Below, piece after piece: positions 35,822 to 45,895 of a stretch of DNA of 64,000 nucleotides; positions within the stretch are counted from its first letter, which is position 1, and the number at the start of each line of letters is the position of its first letter. Below the pieces are notes generated by a model. The model made no database searches and had not been told where the DNA came from. It worked only from the letters and a program-made list of their open reading frames with translations. The DNA is from Lyophyllum atratum (taxonomy: Eukaryota; Basidiomycota; Agaricomycetes; Agaricales; Lyophyllaceae), in contig JACGCN010000007.1 of assembly GCA_014905825.1 (NCBI GenBank), positions 62,001 through 126,000 of the forward strand, read 5' to 3'. A program made the translations under genes and the position numbers.

Positions 35822-37099
35822 TGAAGTGCTGCAATTCAAGCGGCTTAGAAGCACGACTAGGTGATGAGGGCAAAGGATTTGAGCACATTTTGCCAGCCAA
35901 GCATGGCTCACAAATCGGATCAGGCTTCTGAGACGATTTCAACACAAGCCCAGTCACCAGCTCATCCTTGATCATCTTCTTGACATGTGCATAATTGTGA
36001 TGTGCAAAGCGACGATGCCATAGGTTCAGATCAAGGGTAAGCGTCGAGGTAATGCCTGCAAACTCCGAAATTGGTTCAGTGGATCCATCCAAACGTGCAG
36101 AGTTGTTGGAGTTAATGGATGCACAAAACAACTTCTTTCCATCTAAACCGAAATGCATGGCTTTAGAATCAATGTGGATATGATAGCCTTTATTTCGAGT
36201 TAAGTATAGACAGGATAGAAGGTTGTTTCGGAGTAAGGGGACGTGCAAGACTCTGGTAAACTCTATAGCTCTGAGCTCCTTGCCATTGACTATAAAACTA
36301 CAGAAACAACTCCAGCTGAATAAATAAGCGTGTTGTCTGCTAACCTGATTGGAATGCGACAGGGGGTATAGTTGCGAACCCAGTTTTGGTGAGGTGTCAT
36401 GTGAGTAGTGGCGCCTGTGTCTGCAATCCAATCAAAGTCAGCATGGAGCTGAAGCGGAGTAGAGAGATCAGAATGATCTGGGAGACGAGTACTTGCATTT
36501 CCAGCGAATTCCTCGGGGGTGTCCTTGGCTGCATTAGCCTGTTCTGAGCGCTTTTTCTGGCGTGGCCTTTGTGCATTGTCTTTAGCCTGCTTCTGTGCCC
36601 TTTGGTAAGCGAAGCATTTAGTCACATTATGACCAGGTTTGCCACAGAAGTCACAAATTGCGTTGACCAGGGCTGCAGCCATGGCAATTGTGGAGGCAGA
36701 AGTGTCTGCAGTGCAACGACGACGTTGGGTTTCCTCTGTAACAAAGGCTTGCTGAATGGTCGCTTTGTCGAGTTTGTCAAGAAGGAGGAGAGACGAGGTG
36801 AAGTTGGAGAACTCTTCAGGCAGAGATCTAATGAGTGCCATGGAGGCTAGCTCACTGTCCAATTCGTCAATGCTGAAGGAAGCAGGGCGCAAATCCTTGA
36901 TGCGACGCAATGCCAGGTCAACTCTGTTCATAAGAGTTTGAAGTGACTCCTCTTCCTCCTTTCTGATAGAGAACAAGTCGTCATAGGCATTGAAACGAGT
37001 GCCAGGGCGCTTTTGCAGATGCACTTTCTCTAGTGCTTTCCACATCTGCACAGAGTCATCAGAGACCCCTTGAAAATGGATCCTCTGGTTAGAAACGAC
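35822..37099 (-). pseudogene. Ty1/copia relic 3: gag core, protease, GAG-pre-integrase
   Basis: Near-identical to 18431-19708 (offset 17391), with zinc knuckle, protease DTGA and HHCC domain present. It ends at the short form of block X at 37100. Confidence 0.85.
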
Positions 37100-37307
37100 T
37101 GCAAATAAACTTGTGAGCCTTCAGCATACTCGCAAATAATGAACGACGGACACTTGCCAAGTCCCTCAACACGTCAAACTCGATCCCTGCACATCGAACG
37201 CCTGGCAGATCCCGGTTCTGCGTATTCATGATCACGCGACGGTGACTGGGGGTAAGGTCGAAATCTGAAAGAAGTATGAGCACACAGCCGTCGAGGAGGC
37301 CAGGCTG
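37100..37307 (-). repeat. Block X, copy 4: 208-bp internally deleted form
   Basis: Only the outer 54 or so bases of the left end and about 150 bases of the right end remain, joined at 37153-37155. The gag junctions on both sides are identical to the full-length copies. It therefore arose by internal deletion after X entered gag, not by a separate insertion. Confidence 0.85.
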
Positions 37308-37885
37308 GACCATTAAGTAGATGTGACCAGCTGCCTTCTCAGCTAGCAGTTCCCAGGCATCGACGGCAGCATTGTCCGTGGGGGTGCGAGGTGATGACAC
37401 AACAGGCACAGTAGATTTGCCTGAAACGATGCGCCCTGGGACATCAGCCAGGCTTGCATTTCACCTGACCAGGTGGGATAATTGGTAGCATCGAGTTTGG
37501 CAAAGCCAAGTTTGGTGGTGTTGGAATTGGATGATGACATGATGGCGCTTTGGGGTGTTCTGAACACTATGAATCAAATGGAATACAACCAAGTTCCAGC
37601 AATAATGAGCTGGCAGGGTTCCAATTTGAGCCTTCAGGAATGTGTGCAGCAGGAAAATCAAGGTATAGTAAATGTAGGTATGTAACTGCTGACTTCCCAG
37701 TTGTAACACCTCCCAGATCAACGGGGTTACCGCGATATTTCTGAGGTAGGTTATAAGCAACACCCACTAAAGGATAGAGGCCCAACAGTTGGAAGGCAAA
37801 GTAACTAAAGGGAGTTGCACACACTATAAAGGCAAGTGAGAATCAAAAAATCGAACTAAGCTCTTAGAGCGCGGGGCCCATAACC
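37308..37885 (-). pseudogene. Copia gag N-terminus, leader and primer site, unit 4
   Basis: Near-identical to 24438-25015 with the same frameshift. The primer site is at 37861-37885. Confidence 0.85.
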
Positions 37886-38248
37886 TGTTAGGACAGGCAA
37901 GCGCAGGGATGTCAGGTTAGACAGCTACAAGCTGAAGTCCGAAGTTAGAAACTTGTTTATTGGAGGAACTGACTGATCTACTCACCTGAAGTCCGAAGTT
38001 AGAAACTGGGGACTTCAGGTCAATCTAATCTACTATATATACTGTGCACAAGAAGGCTGTGTGCACTGGTTAGATAGTAGCTAAGGAAACTGATCTGGTC
38101 AACAGGCAGTGTAGTAAGTCACCATCAAGATGGTGATGCAACCAACACAGCCTGCAACACAGGAATGCTGTACAGTAACAACCATCAAGATGGTTGATGG
38201 GAGATAGGTTGGGAACGAGATTAGATAGCCCAGAAGGCGTTTTTAACA
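37886..38248 (-). repeat. Copia LTR 3 (outer 5' LTR)
   Basis: TGTTAG...TTAACA; the right terminus has C changed to T. It is not followed by a polypurine tract but by flank AAGTGATCTTTTCAC, so it is the outer end of the unit. Confidence 0.85.
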
Positions 38249-38357
38249 AAGTGATCTTTTCACTGTGCTATCTATACAATGCTCTTTCTCAAGTGCTTCC
38301 GAAGTCATGTGCAGGATTTATAAGCGCCACTGTACTTCAGCAATGTTCCAATAAGCC
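38249..38357. repeat. Flank shared with 45420-45530
   Basis: This 109-bp segment next to LTR 3 also follows LTR 4, with at most a few changes. The target site and the element were duplicated together, so the two outer LTRs descend from one insertion. Confidence 0.85.
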
Positions 38358-38503
38358 ATCATCCTCAAAATCTAGGCTTTCAGTGTCCTTGGCCCCCGAG
38401 ATCGACAACAACACCGAGAGGGGTTCTTTGACATCTTGGTCATTGATGGGCACACTGCGAAGACCTGTCTTAATACCCTGGCGAGGTTTTTTGCTTGAAG
38501 TTC

Positions 38504-39192
38504 TTATTGTCGAGAGGTTGTGACGGTCAATTCTACATGTATGTTATGGCTGAAGGAGAACTCACAGATCCACAGCCTTCCCTTTTCGTTTGGTACTGGT
38601 ACTGCCTTCCTGTCGCTCCAGATTTGCCTTGATTGCCTCAACCGGGTTGTGGATTGTTGGAGCCTTTTGTTTCGGCACTGCCTTTCGAGCTTTTTGGCGA
38701 GGCTCCTCGTCAGTGTCAGAGTCATCTAAGCGCATCTCTGCTTCAAGTAAGTCTTCTTGGATAGTTTGGTCCACTTCATCGTCTTGAATATCTGTTGCTT
38801 TCATTCAGCATACACACGTAAACGGGTGAACTTCAAGAACAACCTACCGTCCGGAACTGCCGCTTGTTTCCGAGAACGGGGGTTTTTGTTCGTACATCAG
38901 GGGCAGGCTGATTGGCCTCGAGAAATCCATCCTCATTTTCCTTCTGCAGTGTGTGCTCATGCTCCGCAATGTCTTGGAGCCCCTGGCTTTGTTTCAGTTC
39001 TTGGTCAGCCTGCTCTGCCGCTTTCTTCTCCTTGTCAGCCTGAACCTGTGCAGAAGTCTGTCGTACTTGTTTTGGGGCAGCTTTTGGTGTGGATGAATTG
39101 CAAGGACTCAAGCTGCGATGGTGCATGGGCATAATAGGATCTTCTGCCATGCGAGGGAGGTTGAACAGGATTTGTGGGGTATTTGAGCGCAA
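38504..39192 (-). pseudogene. Charged, coiled-coil-like hypothetical protein remnant
   Basis: Two minus-strand frames read as parts of one charged protein. The upstream one (from 39192) contains MAEDPIMPMHHRSLSPCN, then QVQADKEKKAAEQADQELKQ and EANQPAPDVRTK. The downstream one (38562-38804) has DIQDDEVDQTIQEDLLEAEM, DDSDTDEEPRQKARKAVPKQ and ends STKRKGKAVDL. A GTAGGT...AAAG intron of about 50 bp (38805-38853) may join them. The composition resembles the Lys/Glu-rich accessory proteins of fungal transposons; no domain is recognised. The 38358-38503 and 39193-39365 flanks hold nothing clear. Confidence 0.35.
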
Positions 39193-39370
39193 GGTGTGCC
39201 AATTCCGATTTGTGCCCCAAAAGATTTAATCTGATCACGCCATCGCACACCCATTCCTATACCCATAAGGGATGCCGTCGATTCAAGAGTGCTTGTGGTC
39301 TTAGTATCCACTACGAGACCATTCACATTGTCCCTCGGACCTTCGCTTTCGTCCTCATGCTTCGGTCCAG

Positions 39371-39619
39371 TGTTACATGGTGATGAGTCAAGTCATGTAA
39401 TAGGTTAGATCCTCTAGGTGATCCAGAGATACTATCCAGTGTGCCAGCTCTCACAGTGCACCTTAGTTGGTAGTTGGACAGCATGATTATCCTTGGTTAT
39501 ATTCAAGTAACCAACTTCTTCTGAAACTGGCTACCTAGCTGAGTGGTTAGAGCAACCTGTCTAGTTTGCAGGAGGTTCCAGGTTCATTTCCTGGTGTAGT
39601 CACTTTTCGGTTTCTAACA
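39371..39619 (+). mobile_element. Solo-LTR-like element A with internal tRNA-like unit
   Basis: This is a 249-bp unit starting TGTTA and ending TAACA (perfect 5-bp terminal inversion). It is flanked by the 5-bp duplication TCCAG at 39366-39370 and 39620-39624. Terminal TG...CA and a 5-bp target duplication are the signature of integrase-mediated insertion of an LTR. Its 3' third is a tRNA-like sequence, followed by TTTT. Inverted words TTACATG.../CATGTAA and GGTTA.../TAACC occur in the 5' part. Copies B and C are at 44212-44462 and 45744-45895. Confidence 0.75.
39529..39602 (+). tRNA. tRNA-like sequence (anticodon AGT, Thr-type) in LTR A
   Basis: A 74-nt cloverleaf can be drawn: acceptor GGCTACC against TGTAGTC (five or six of seven pairs), D-arm, anticodon stem CCTGT/GCAGG with loop CTAGTTT, and a perfect T-arm CCAGG/CCTGG. 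A-box-like TAGCTGAGTGG, B-box-like GGTTCATTTCC and a trailing TTTT are present. The last acceptor pair and one D-stem pair mismatch, so a working host tRNA is doubtful. Confidence 0.45.
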
Positions 39620-39627
39620 TCCAGGGG

Positions 39628-40610
39628 AAAGGTATTGCAAAGAGCCAACTGCATTTAAATACGGCACATTGCGCATTTCCTCAATTTCTGCAGGTGTTTG
39701 AGCATGCATTGCTTTAGAAAGCTTTGTCCCTGGTGCCATAGGCGTGGAGACGGGGATGCAATCACTCATGCCATAGCGCTCCATGTCAACAATGCATTGA
39801 CATTGGGAGAGTGCAATTAACCGATTGGGACGGTCACGGATGACACCCAGCAGGAATTTAGAAGCGCCCCAAGTCACGGATTTTGAAGTGCTGAGAGAGC
39901 TCATTGACAGCCTTGTCAAGCTCAGAAGTGGATTTCGATGCAAGTGTGATATCATCGATGTAGATGGGGACAATGATCTTGCTCTCCCTTGACATAAATG
40001 TAAATGGAGCGGTCAGATTCAAGTCTAGTAAACCCCATCTTCAGAAGTGCAGCATGCAACTTCTTATTCCACTGCCTGGCTGACTGTTTGAGGCCATAGA
40101 GCGACTTGCTCAGCTTCAAAACCTGGTTGGGACCACCTTGATGAGGTTTGTGGATTGTAAAACAACCAGCCCTTGTATCCGGGCGGATAACCAATGAAGA
40201 TGCATCTCTGCATGTGAGCTTCAAGAGATTTGCGCTTATCCCTTTGCACATAGACATATGCAAGGCATCCCCAAACTTGAAGATGGCTAACATCTGGTTT
40301 GCGCTTATGCCAGCCTTGATAAGGCGTAATTGGCTGAGGGGCAGTAGGGAGACGGTTTAAAACATGTATCTGAGCGCCTAGACACCATTCCCAAAATGAT
40401 GGGGGCAAGCCAGATTCATTAAGCATGGCAGTAATGTCATCAGCCAGAGTCCTGTTGGTGCGTTCTGCAACACCATTCTGCGACGATTACGCGTGGTATG
40501 GCGGCGCTGAATGCCACATTCATTGGTAAATTTAATGAATGCATTGGACATGTATTACCCACCCTTATCCTCCTGCAGCGCTAGGATTTTCGCATCGAAA
40601 TGGTTCTCTG
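39628..40610 (-). pseudogene. Ty1/copia fragment with integrase end and RT core
   Basis: This is the only place in the window that retains the RT catalytic core of the family. Minus strand: ECGIQRRHTT at about 40510, then GLPPSFWEWCLGAQIHVLN, RLPTAPQPITPYQGWHKRKP and CIFIGYPPGYKGWLFYN (integrase C-terminal side). It jumps to LKLSKSLYGLKQSARQW, and the RT motif YIDD lies at about 39955-39966. KFLLGV and GMSDCIPVSTPMAPG follow. Several deletions and stops are visible (in-frame TAA at about 40555). On the right, the homology stops where block X copy 5 begins; on the left it stops at element A. Confidence 0.8.
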
Positions 40611-40613
40611 CGT

Positions 40614-43600
40614 AGCCGACCATTTTGCTGACATGTCGAAGCGTCGTCACAGAAAAGATATCATCCGAGGGTTGGGAGAGATGACCGACAGATGTTCGAG
40701 GACACAACGTTCAATTCAGGTCGACAGGAATGTGTCAATACCGTCACAAGAATGTTTATATGGGGTCTGCATCTGGAAAGCTTCAGATGCTTCCAGTCGT
40801 GCCCATGTAATGAACGCGATCAAGCAGCATACACTCCGTCTATCCGGGTGCAGCGCTGTGAGGAAAGCCTGTTCATTATGACTGTACTGAGTACAGTAGT
40901 CGTGATTGCGAGCCCGAGGTGGATTGAACGTTCTAGGCAAGGCATTGGCAGGTGTTCGGACAAGCTAATTACCCCTTGGCCGTCACTGGATGGAGTGATG
41001 ATTGTCGATATGACTGTTTATGATTTCCTGCGATTAGGTCTGCTTCACGTCGATTTGCCGGAAAGAAACGACGAGTTTTAAGAATTGTTGAACAGACGGT
41101 AGCAGCGTTACGCCAGCTGGCAGTCTGCTCAGCTGCCCTGTAGAGCCAGTTGAGAACCCCGGTTGATGTTATAGATCATGGCATGTGTTTTACAACTGTT
41201 ATAGATCATGGCATGCGTATTGTGTAGCATATAAAGATGGCGAGCATATAAAGATGAAATTTGAATGATAAGAGATATACTTTGCGACTTCATGGCTGCC
41301 TCATCGCCGTGCAAGGTACGAGGGAAGAGGTGTTAGAGGTGAAGGAAGATGGTGTGAGAGGCAAAGGAAGCCATGATCTGAGAGGGAGCCGTGATGATGA
41401 TGCGTTGATGGATGGTGATGGGAAAGTAGCACTAGCTGGGGTCTTAGCTGGGACTGGACTGTCTTGCGGGGAGGTGGACCGTGATTTTTCTGGCCTGCGG
41501 CGCCTTCTGGCAAACTTTGGCGGGGCAGGCATACAGTTTGTAGGGGAGGCGAAAACACTTTCTCACTTGAAAATTGGTGGTCCCATATTCCTCGAACTGT
41601 CTATTGTGTTGTTTGCAGCTTCACTTCTTCGCCGTCCCAATCGTCTTGCCATTCACCTGCGCAAAACAGACCATGAGTATACTCAACAAGGCTATGAATT
41701 GGGGAGAAACCGTTCATACCTTCGCGGCGAACCGCAGGGTCGTCAACGAATCCCACGAGGGGCGATAGGGTGAACAACATCTACAGCCTCGTGAGCACAT
41801 TCCAAGAAGAAGAACAGGATGTAAGGAACATACCAGGGTCTTCGAATCCCCGCTAAGCGAATTCTGCAGCAAATACGTCAACTACCCCCAAATAACGCTG
41901 GTCCTGCATCGTCAACGTAAGATGCCCCGCCGTCGACTGCATCACCAACTTCGCCTTGAGTGACGACACCTCCCTCCTCTCCCTTTTCATATCCTCCTGA
42001 CACGACCTCAAAACCTCACCCACGTCCAGCACCTCCCTCGCATGTCTCTTCTTCAGCGCCTTGATCTCGTCTGACGCGTTTACCAGCTCGCGGCGCTGGT
42101 TCAGATTGTGGTTCCGTGCGGCTGGGAGCTCGCGGGAGATGGAAGAGGGAGCTTGGTGACGGCCATGCTTTACGCCGACGGTGGTGGGTGTTGTGAGGGT
42201 GGGTGGGCATGGTTTAGGGCGAGGAGAGGGTGATATGTGGAATTTGGAGCTCTCGAAGCGTTTGAGCAGGAAGTCGTACTCCTTGCGGAAGTGCGCCTGG
42301 AGGGTCGCCTTACCCTTTATATTTTGGGATGTCCCCTGTATCATCCTCTTCCTCAGGAAAACTTTTCCTGCTGACCACTCTGCAGATGGTATGGGGGAGC
42401 ATGCCGGTGGCTGCAGAGACTTCGGTCTGTGTCAAGGTGGAATATTTTGCGAGCCACCTTATGCGCTGGCGAGTTCCTTTGTCCGTCCGTTTTGTTGGGT
42501 TCCTAGAACTATCAGATTCGTGTTCAGTATAATATGCAAGAGACGTTGAACCACTTGACGTACGAGTTGCTCATTGGGTCCGTAGAAGTTGCAAGAGAAG
42601 TGGGATTTGAAGTACGAGATAACCTGAATATGGTGTGAATGTGAGTGTGAACGTGGTCGCCTGGAAAACAGTCAGAACATGTCTCTACAGCCACATTGCC
42701 CGCGTACCTAACATGACCATGAGCAACCACCAATTGCGGCATTGACGGTGAGGAGATGCCGAGTGGAACTCGATTGTGGGGCACGGGGCACGAGGCCAAC
42801 CTGGTGGACGTCGATTCACGAAGTCGACACGGAGAGTTCTTGAGATTGATTTTGGGGAACACCACGTCTGCGACGGTGACTGAGAACCAGAGTCTATACA
42901 TGTATGTAAGTTTGGCATATGTGCGAGGCTGGCCATGAAGGGCTGCAAATCTATTGGGAGGCGAGGCGGATGCGAGAAGATTTAGGACGTACATTTTGGC
43001 TTTCGTATGCTTCGCTATGCTCTCGTGTTTATGTTAATCTCTCGCGTTCTCATCCAGCGTGAGTCCTTCGCAAAAGGATGTACCGGGTGCTGATCGAGTT
43101 TGAGGTCGGATTCTTCGTGCAATAAAGCAGTTAGCTCGGATACAGGGAGACTATGCTCAACTAACCGAGTAACATTGAGGAAAAGGCATCTAAGCCTGCT
43201 CGATAGCCGTTGGAGCCTGAGACGTGGTCGATGCAAGTGAAGTTGATCCCTCCATACCTTCCCCACTTCCTAACACGCGCTTAGGGCCCAGAATGTCATG
43301 TATCCCTGCCGCGGTGGCACCGTGTTCATAATTATTCGCTGAAGATGGCGAACAGGCAACAACATCGACGTCGACTGACAGACGACACCACCACCGCACA
43401 TGCGTCAATTGCTCCCGCCCACGCCGATTCCGACAGTCGAGCACGTCGTTGGAATGAATAGGTATGCGACATGGATCACTGACAAACACTCGATGGTCGG
43501 CGTGGTTTTGTTCCCTTCAAAAGGGGGCTGGTCCCTCCCTGCCGGCCCTGCTTCCTGGGTCCATGCATTCCACGCAGCAATTGTTCGACGTTATTCGTTT

Positions 43601-44086
43601 GAGATGGCGAGCCGGGCCATTCAGGTGCGCAGATGAGATGAGACCACCACCGTGCCCACATCAACATGCGTCCATGCTGTTTCCGACATTGGAGTATGTT
43701 GTCGAAATGGATGGGACCGCGATCTGAATCATCGATGAACATGGTGGTCCGGTTGGTGTCGTCGTCCCCCTTCAGAGGCATTCGACGAGGAGAGCCGTAA
43801 CCTTACGCAGGGTCGAGTGAGGCGCCCCAGCAGCTAAGGGCTGGGGAAAGTGGCAGGTTCCTCCAACAAGCATCAGGACTTGGGATCACGACAACATCGA
43901 CCCGACCGTATCGCGCTACAGCTCGCGAGCTTTTGCCAAGTCCCTCAACACGTCAAACTCGATCCCTGCACATCGAACGCCTGGCAGATCCCGGTTCTGT
44001 GTATTCATGATCACGCGACGGTGACTGGGGGTAAGGTCGAAATCTGAAAGAAGTATGAGCACACAGCCGTCGAGGAGGCCAGGCTG
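40614..44086 (-). repeat. Block X, copy 5
   Basis: Equivalent to 20545-24437, but it lacks the left 0.84 kb and an internal piece (equivalent of about 23143-23573, junction near 43222). It also has more single-base changes than copies 1-3, so it is slightly older. Its left end is joined to the copia integrase fragment, not to gag. Confidence 0.85.
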
Positions 44087-44211
44087 GACCATTAAGTAGA
44101 TGTGACCAGCTGCCTTCTCAGCTAGCAGTTCCCAGGCATCGACGGCAGCATTGTCCGTGGGGGTGCGAGGTGATGACACAACAGGCACAGTAGATTTGCC
44201 TGAAACGATGC

Positions 44212-44462
44212 ATGTTACATGATGATGAGTCAAGTCATGTAATAGGTTAGATCCTCTGAGTGATCCAGAGATACTATCCAGCGTGCCTGCTCTCACAGTG
44301 CACCCTAGTTGATAGTTGGACACCATGATTATCCTTGGTTACATATTCAAGTAACCAACTTCTTCTGTACTGGCTATCTAGCTCAATGGTTAGAGCAACC
44401 TGTCTAGTCTGCAGGAGGTCCCAGGTTCAATTCCTGGTGTAGTCACTTTTCGGTTTCTATCA
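44212..44462 (+). mobile_element. Solo-LTR-like element B with internal tRNA-like unit
   Basis: A 250-bp copy of element A inserted in copia gag. GATGC is duplicated on both sides (44207-44211 and 44463-44467). The uninterrupted target is visible in the sister copies (near 24557), which confirms the boundaries. One extra A precedes the TG. Confidence 0.8.
44372..44445 (+). tRNA. tRNA-like sequence (anticodon AGT) in LTR B
   Basis: Cloverleaf with acceptor GGCTATC/TGTAGTC (six of seven pairs, two of them wobble), a perfect GCTC/GAGC D-stem, anticodon stem CCTGT/GCAGG, loop CTAGTCT, and T-arm CCAGG TTCAATT CCTGG. A and B boxes are near consensus; TTTT follows at 44447. Confidence 0.5.
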
Positions 44463-44561
44463 GATGCGCCCTGGGACATCAGCCAGGCTTGCATTTCACC
44501 TGACCAGGTGGGATAATTGGTAGCATCGAGTTTGGCAAAGCCAAGTTTGGTGGTGTTGGAA

Positions 44562-44835
44562 TTGGATGATGACATGATGGCGCTTTGGGGTGTTCTGAAC
44601 ACTATGAATCAAATGGAATACAACCAAGTTCCAGCAATAATGAGCTGGCAGGGTTCCAATTTGAGCCTTCAGGAATGTGTGCAGCAGGAAAATCGAATTG
44701 GATGATGACATGATGGCGCTTTGGGGTATTCTGAACACTATGAATCAAATGGAATACAACCAAGTTCCAGCAATAATGAGCTGGCAGGGTTCCAATTTGA
44801 GCCTTCAGGAATGTGTGCAGCAGGAAAATCGAGGT
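44562..44835. repeat. Tandem duplication of about 138 bp in gag unit 5
   Basis: The segment from GGATGATGACATGATGG to GCAGGAAAATCGA is repeated head to tail with about one base difference (GGTGTT against GGTATT). It is absent from the other units and therefore very recent. Confidence 0.85.
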
Positions 44836-45056
44836 ATAGTAAATGTAGGTATGTAACTGCTGACTTCCCAGTTGTAACACCTCCCAGATCAACGGGGTTA
44901 CCGCGATATTTCTGAGGTAGGTTATAAGCAACACCCACTAAAGGGTAGAGGCCCAACAGTTGGAAGGCAAAGTAACTAAAGGGAGCTGCACACACTATAA
45001 AGGCAAGTGAGAATCAAAAAATCGAACTAAGCTCTTAGAGCGCGGGGCCCATAACC

Positions 45057-45419
45057 TGTTAGGACAGGCAAGCGCAGGGATGTCAGGTTAGACAGCTACA
45101 AGCTGAAGTCCGAAGTTAGAAACTTGTTTATTGGAGGAACTGACTGATCTACTCACCTGAAGTCCGAAGTTAGAAACTGGGGACTTCAGGTCAATCTAAT
45201 CTACTATATATACTGTGCACAAGAAGGCTGTGTGCACTGGTTAGATAGTAGCTAAGGAAACTGATCTGGTCAACAGGCAGTGTAGTAAGTCACCATCAAG
45301 ATGGTGATGCAACCAACACAGCCTGCAATACAGGAATGCTGTACAGTAACAACCATCAAGATGGTTGATGGGAGATAGGTTGGGAACGAGATTAGATAGC
45401 CCAGAAGGCGTTTTTAACA
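45057..45419 (-). repeat. Copia LTR 4 (outer 5' LTR)
   Basis: 363 bp, TGTTAG...TTAACA with the same altered right terminus and the same flank (45420-45530) as LTR 3. It is one of two outer 5' ends descended from a single insertion. Confidence 0.87.
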
Positions 45420-45743
45420 AAGTGATCTTTTCACTGTGCTATCTATACAATGCTCTTTCTCAAGTGCTTCCGAAGTCATGTGCAGGATTTATAAGCGCCA
45501 CTGTACTTCAGCAATGTTCCAATAAGCCAACCTCTTCTGCCAGTTACTATATTGGCAAGACCTGAGAGAAACACCTTCTGGGCTATCTAATCTCGTTCCC
45601 GACCTATCTCCCAACAACCATCTTGATAGTTGTCACTGTACAGCATTCCTGTGTATCTCACAGTTACAGGCTGTGTTGGTTGCATCACCATCTTGATGGT
45701 GACTTACTACACTGCCTGTTGTCCAGATCAGTTTTCCTTAGCT

Positions 45744-45895
45744 TGTTACATGATGAATGATTATCCTTGGTTACAATATTCAAGTAATTAACTTCTTCTG
45801 TACTGGCTATCTAGCTCAATGGTTAGAGCAACCTGTCTAGTCTACAGGAGGTTCCAGGTTCAATTCCTGGTGTAGTCACTTTTCGGTTTCTATCA
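45744..45895 (+). mobile_element. Solo-LTR-like element C (152 bp, internally deleted)
   Basis: TGTTACATGATGA joins directly to ATGATTATCC, removing about 100 bp relative to copies A and B, but both termini and the tRNA-like part remain. TAGCT is duplicated at 45739-45743 and 45896-45900; the target is the inverted copia LTR. Confidence 0.8.
45805..45878 (+). tRNA. tRNA-like sequence (anticodon AGT) in LTR C
   Basis: The best folded of the three: anticodon stem CCTGT/ACAGG is perfectly paired around loop CTAGTCT, D-stem and T-stem are perfect, and the acceptor has six of seven pairs. TTTT follows. Confidence 0.5.

Larger units (their letters stand above)
44087..45056 (-). pseudogene. Copia gag N-terminus, leader and primer site, unit 5
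   Basis: Same gag N-terminal region as the other units. It is interrupted by element B (44212-44462), which split VSGKSTVPVVSS from the upstream frame, and carries a 138-bp tandem duplication (44562-44835). The primer site is at 45032-45056. Confidence 0.8.

Noticed and set aside
18346..45419. Repeat array as a CRISPR-like or satellite locus
   Set aside because: Units are kilobases long with recognisable copia domains and LTRs; there are no short regular repeats with spacers.
39529..45878. Three functional tRNA-Thr genes
   Set aside because: Acceptor and D-stem mismatches, location inside elements with target duplications, and near-identical element flanks argue for tRNA-like parts of a repeat.
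39371..45895. Interpretation of the tRNA-bearing units as ordinary SINEs
   Set aside because: SINEs have the tRNA part at the 5' end and a variable 3' tail; here it is near the 3' end, the unit has TG...CA ends, and the duplications are 5 bp.
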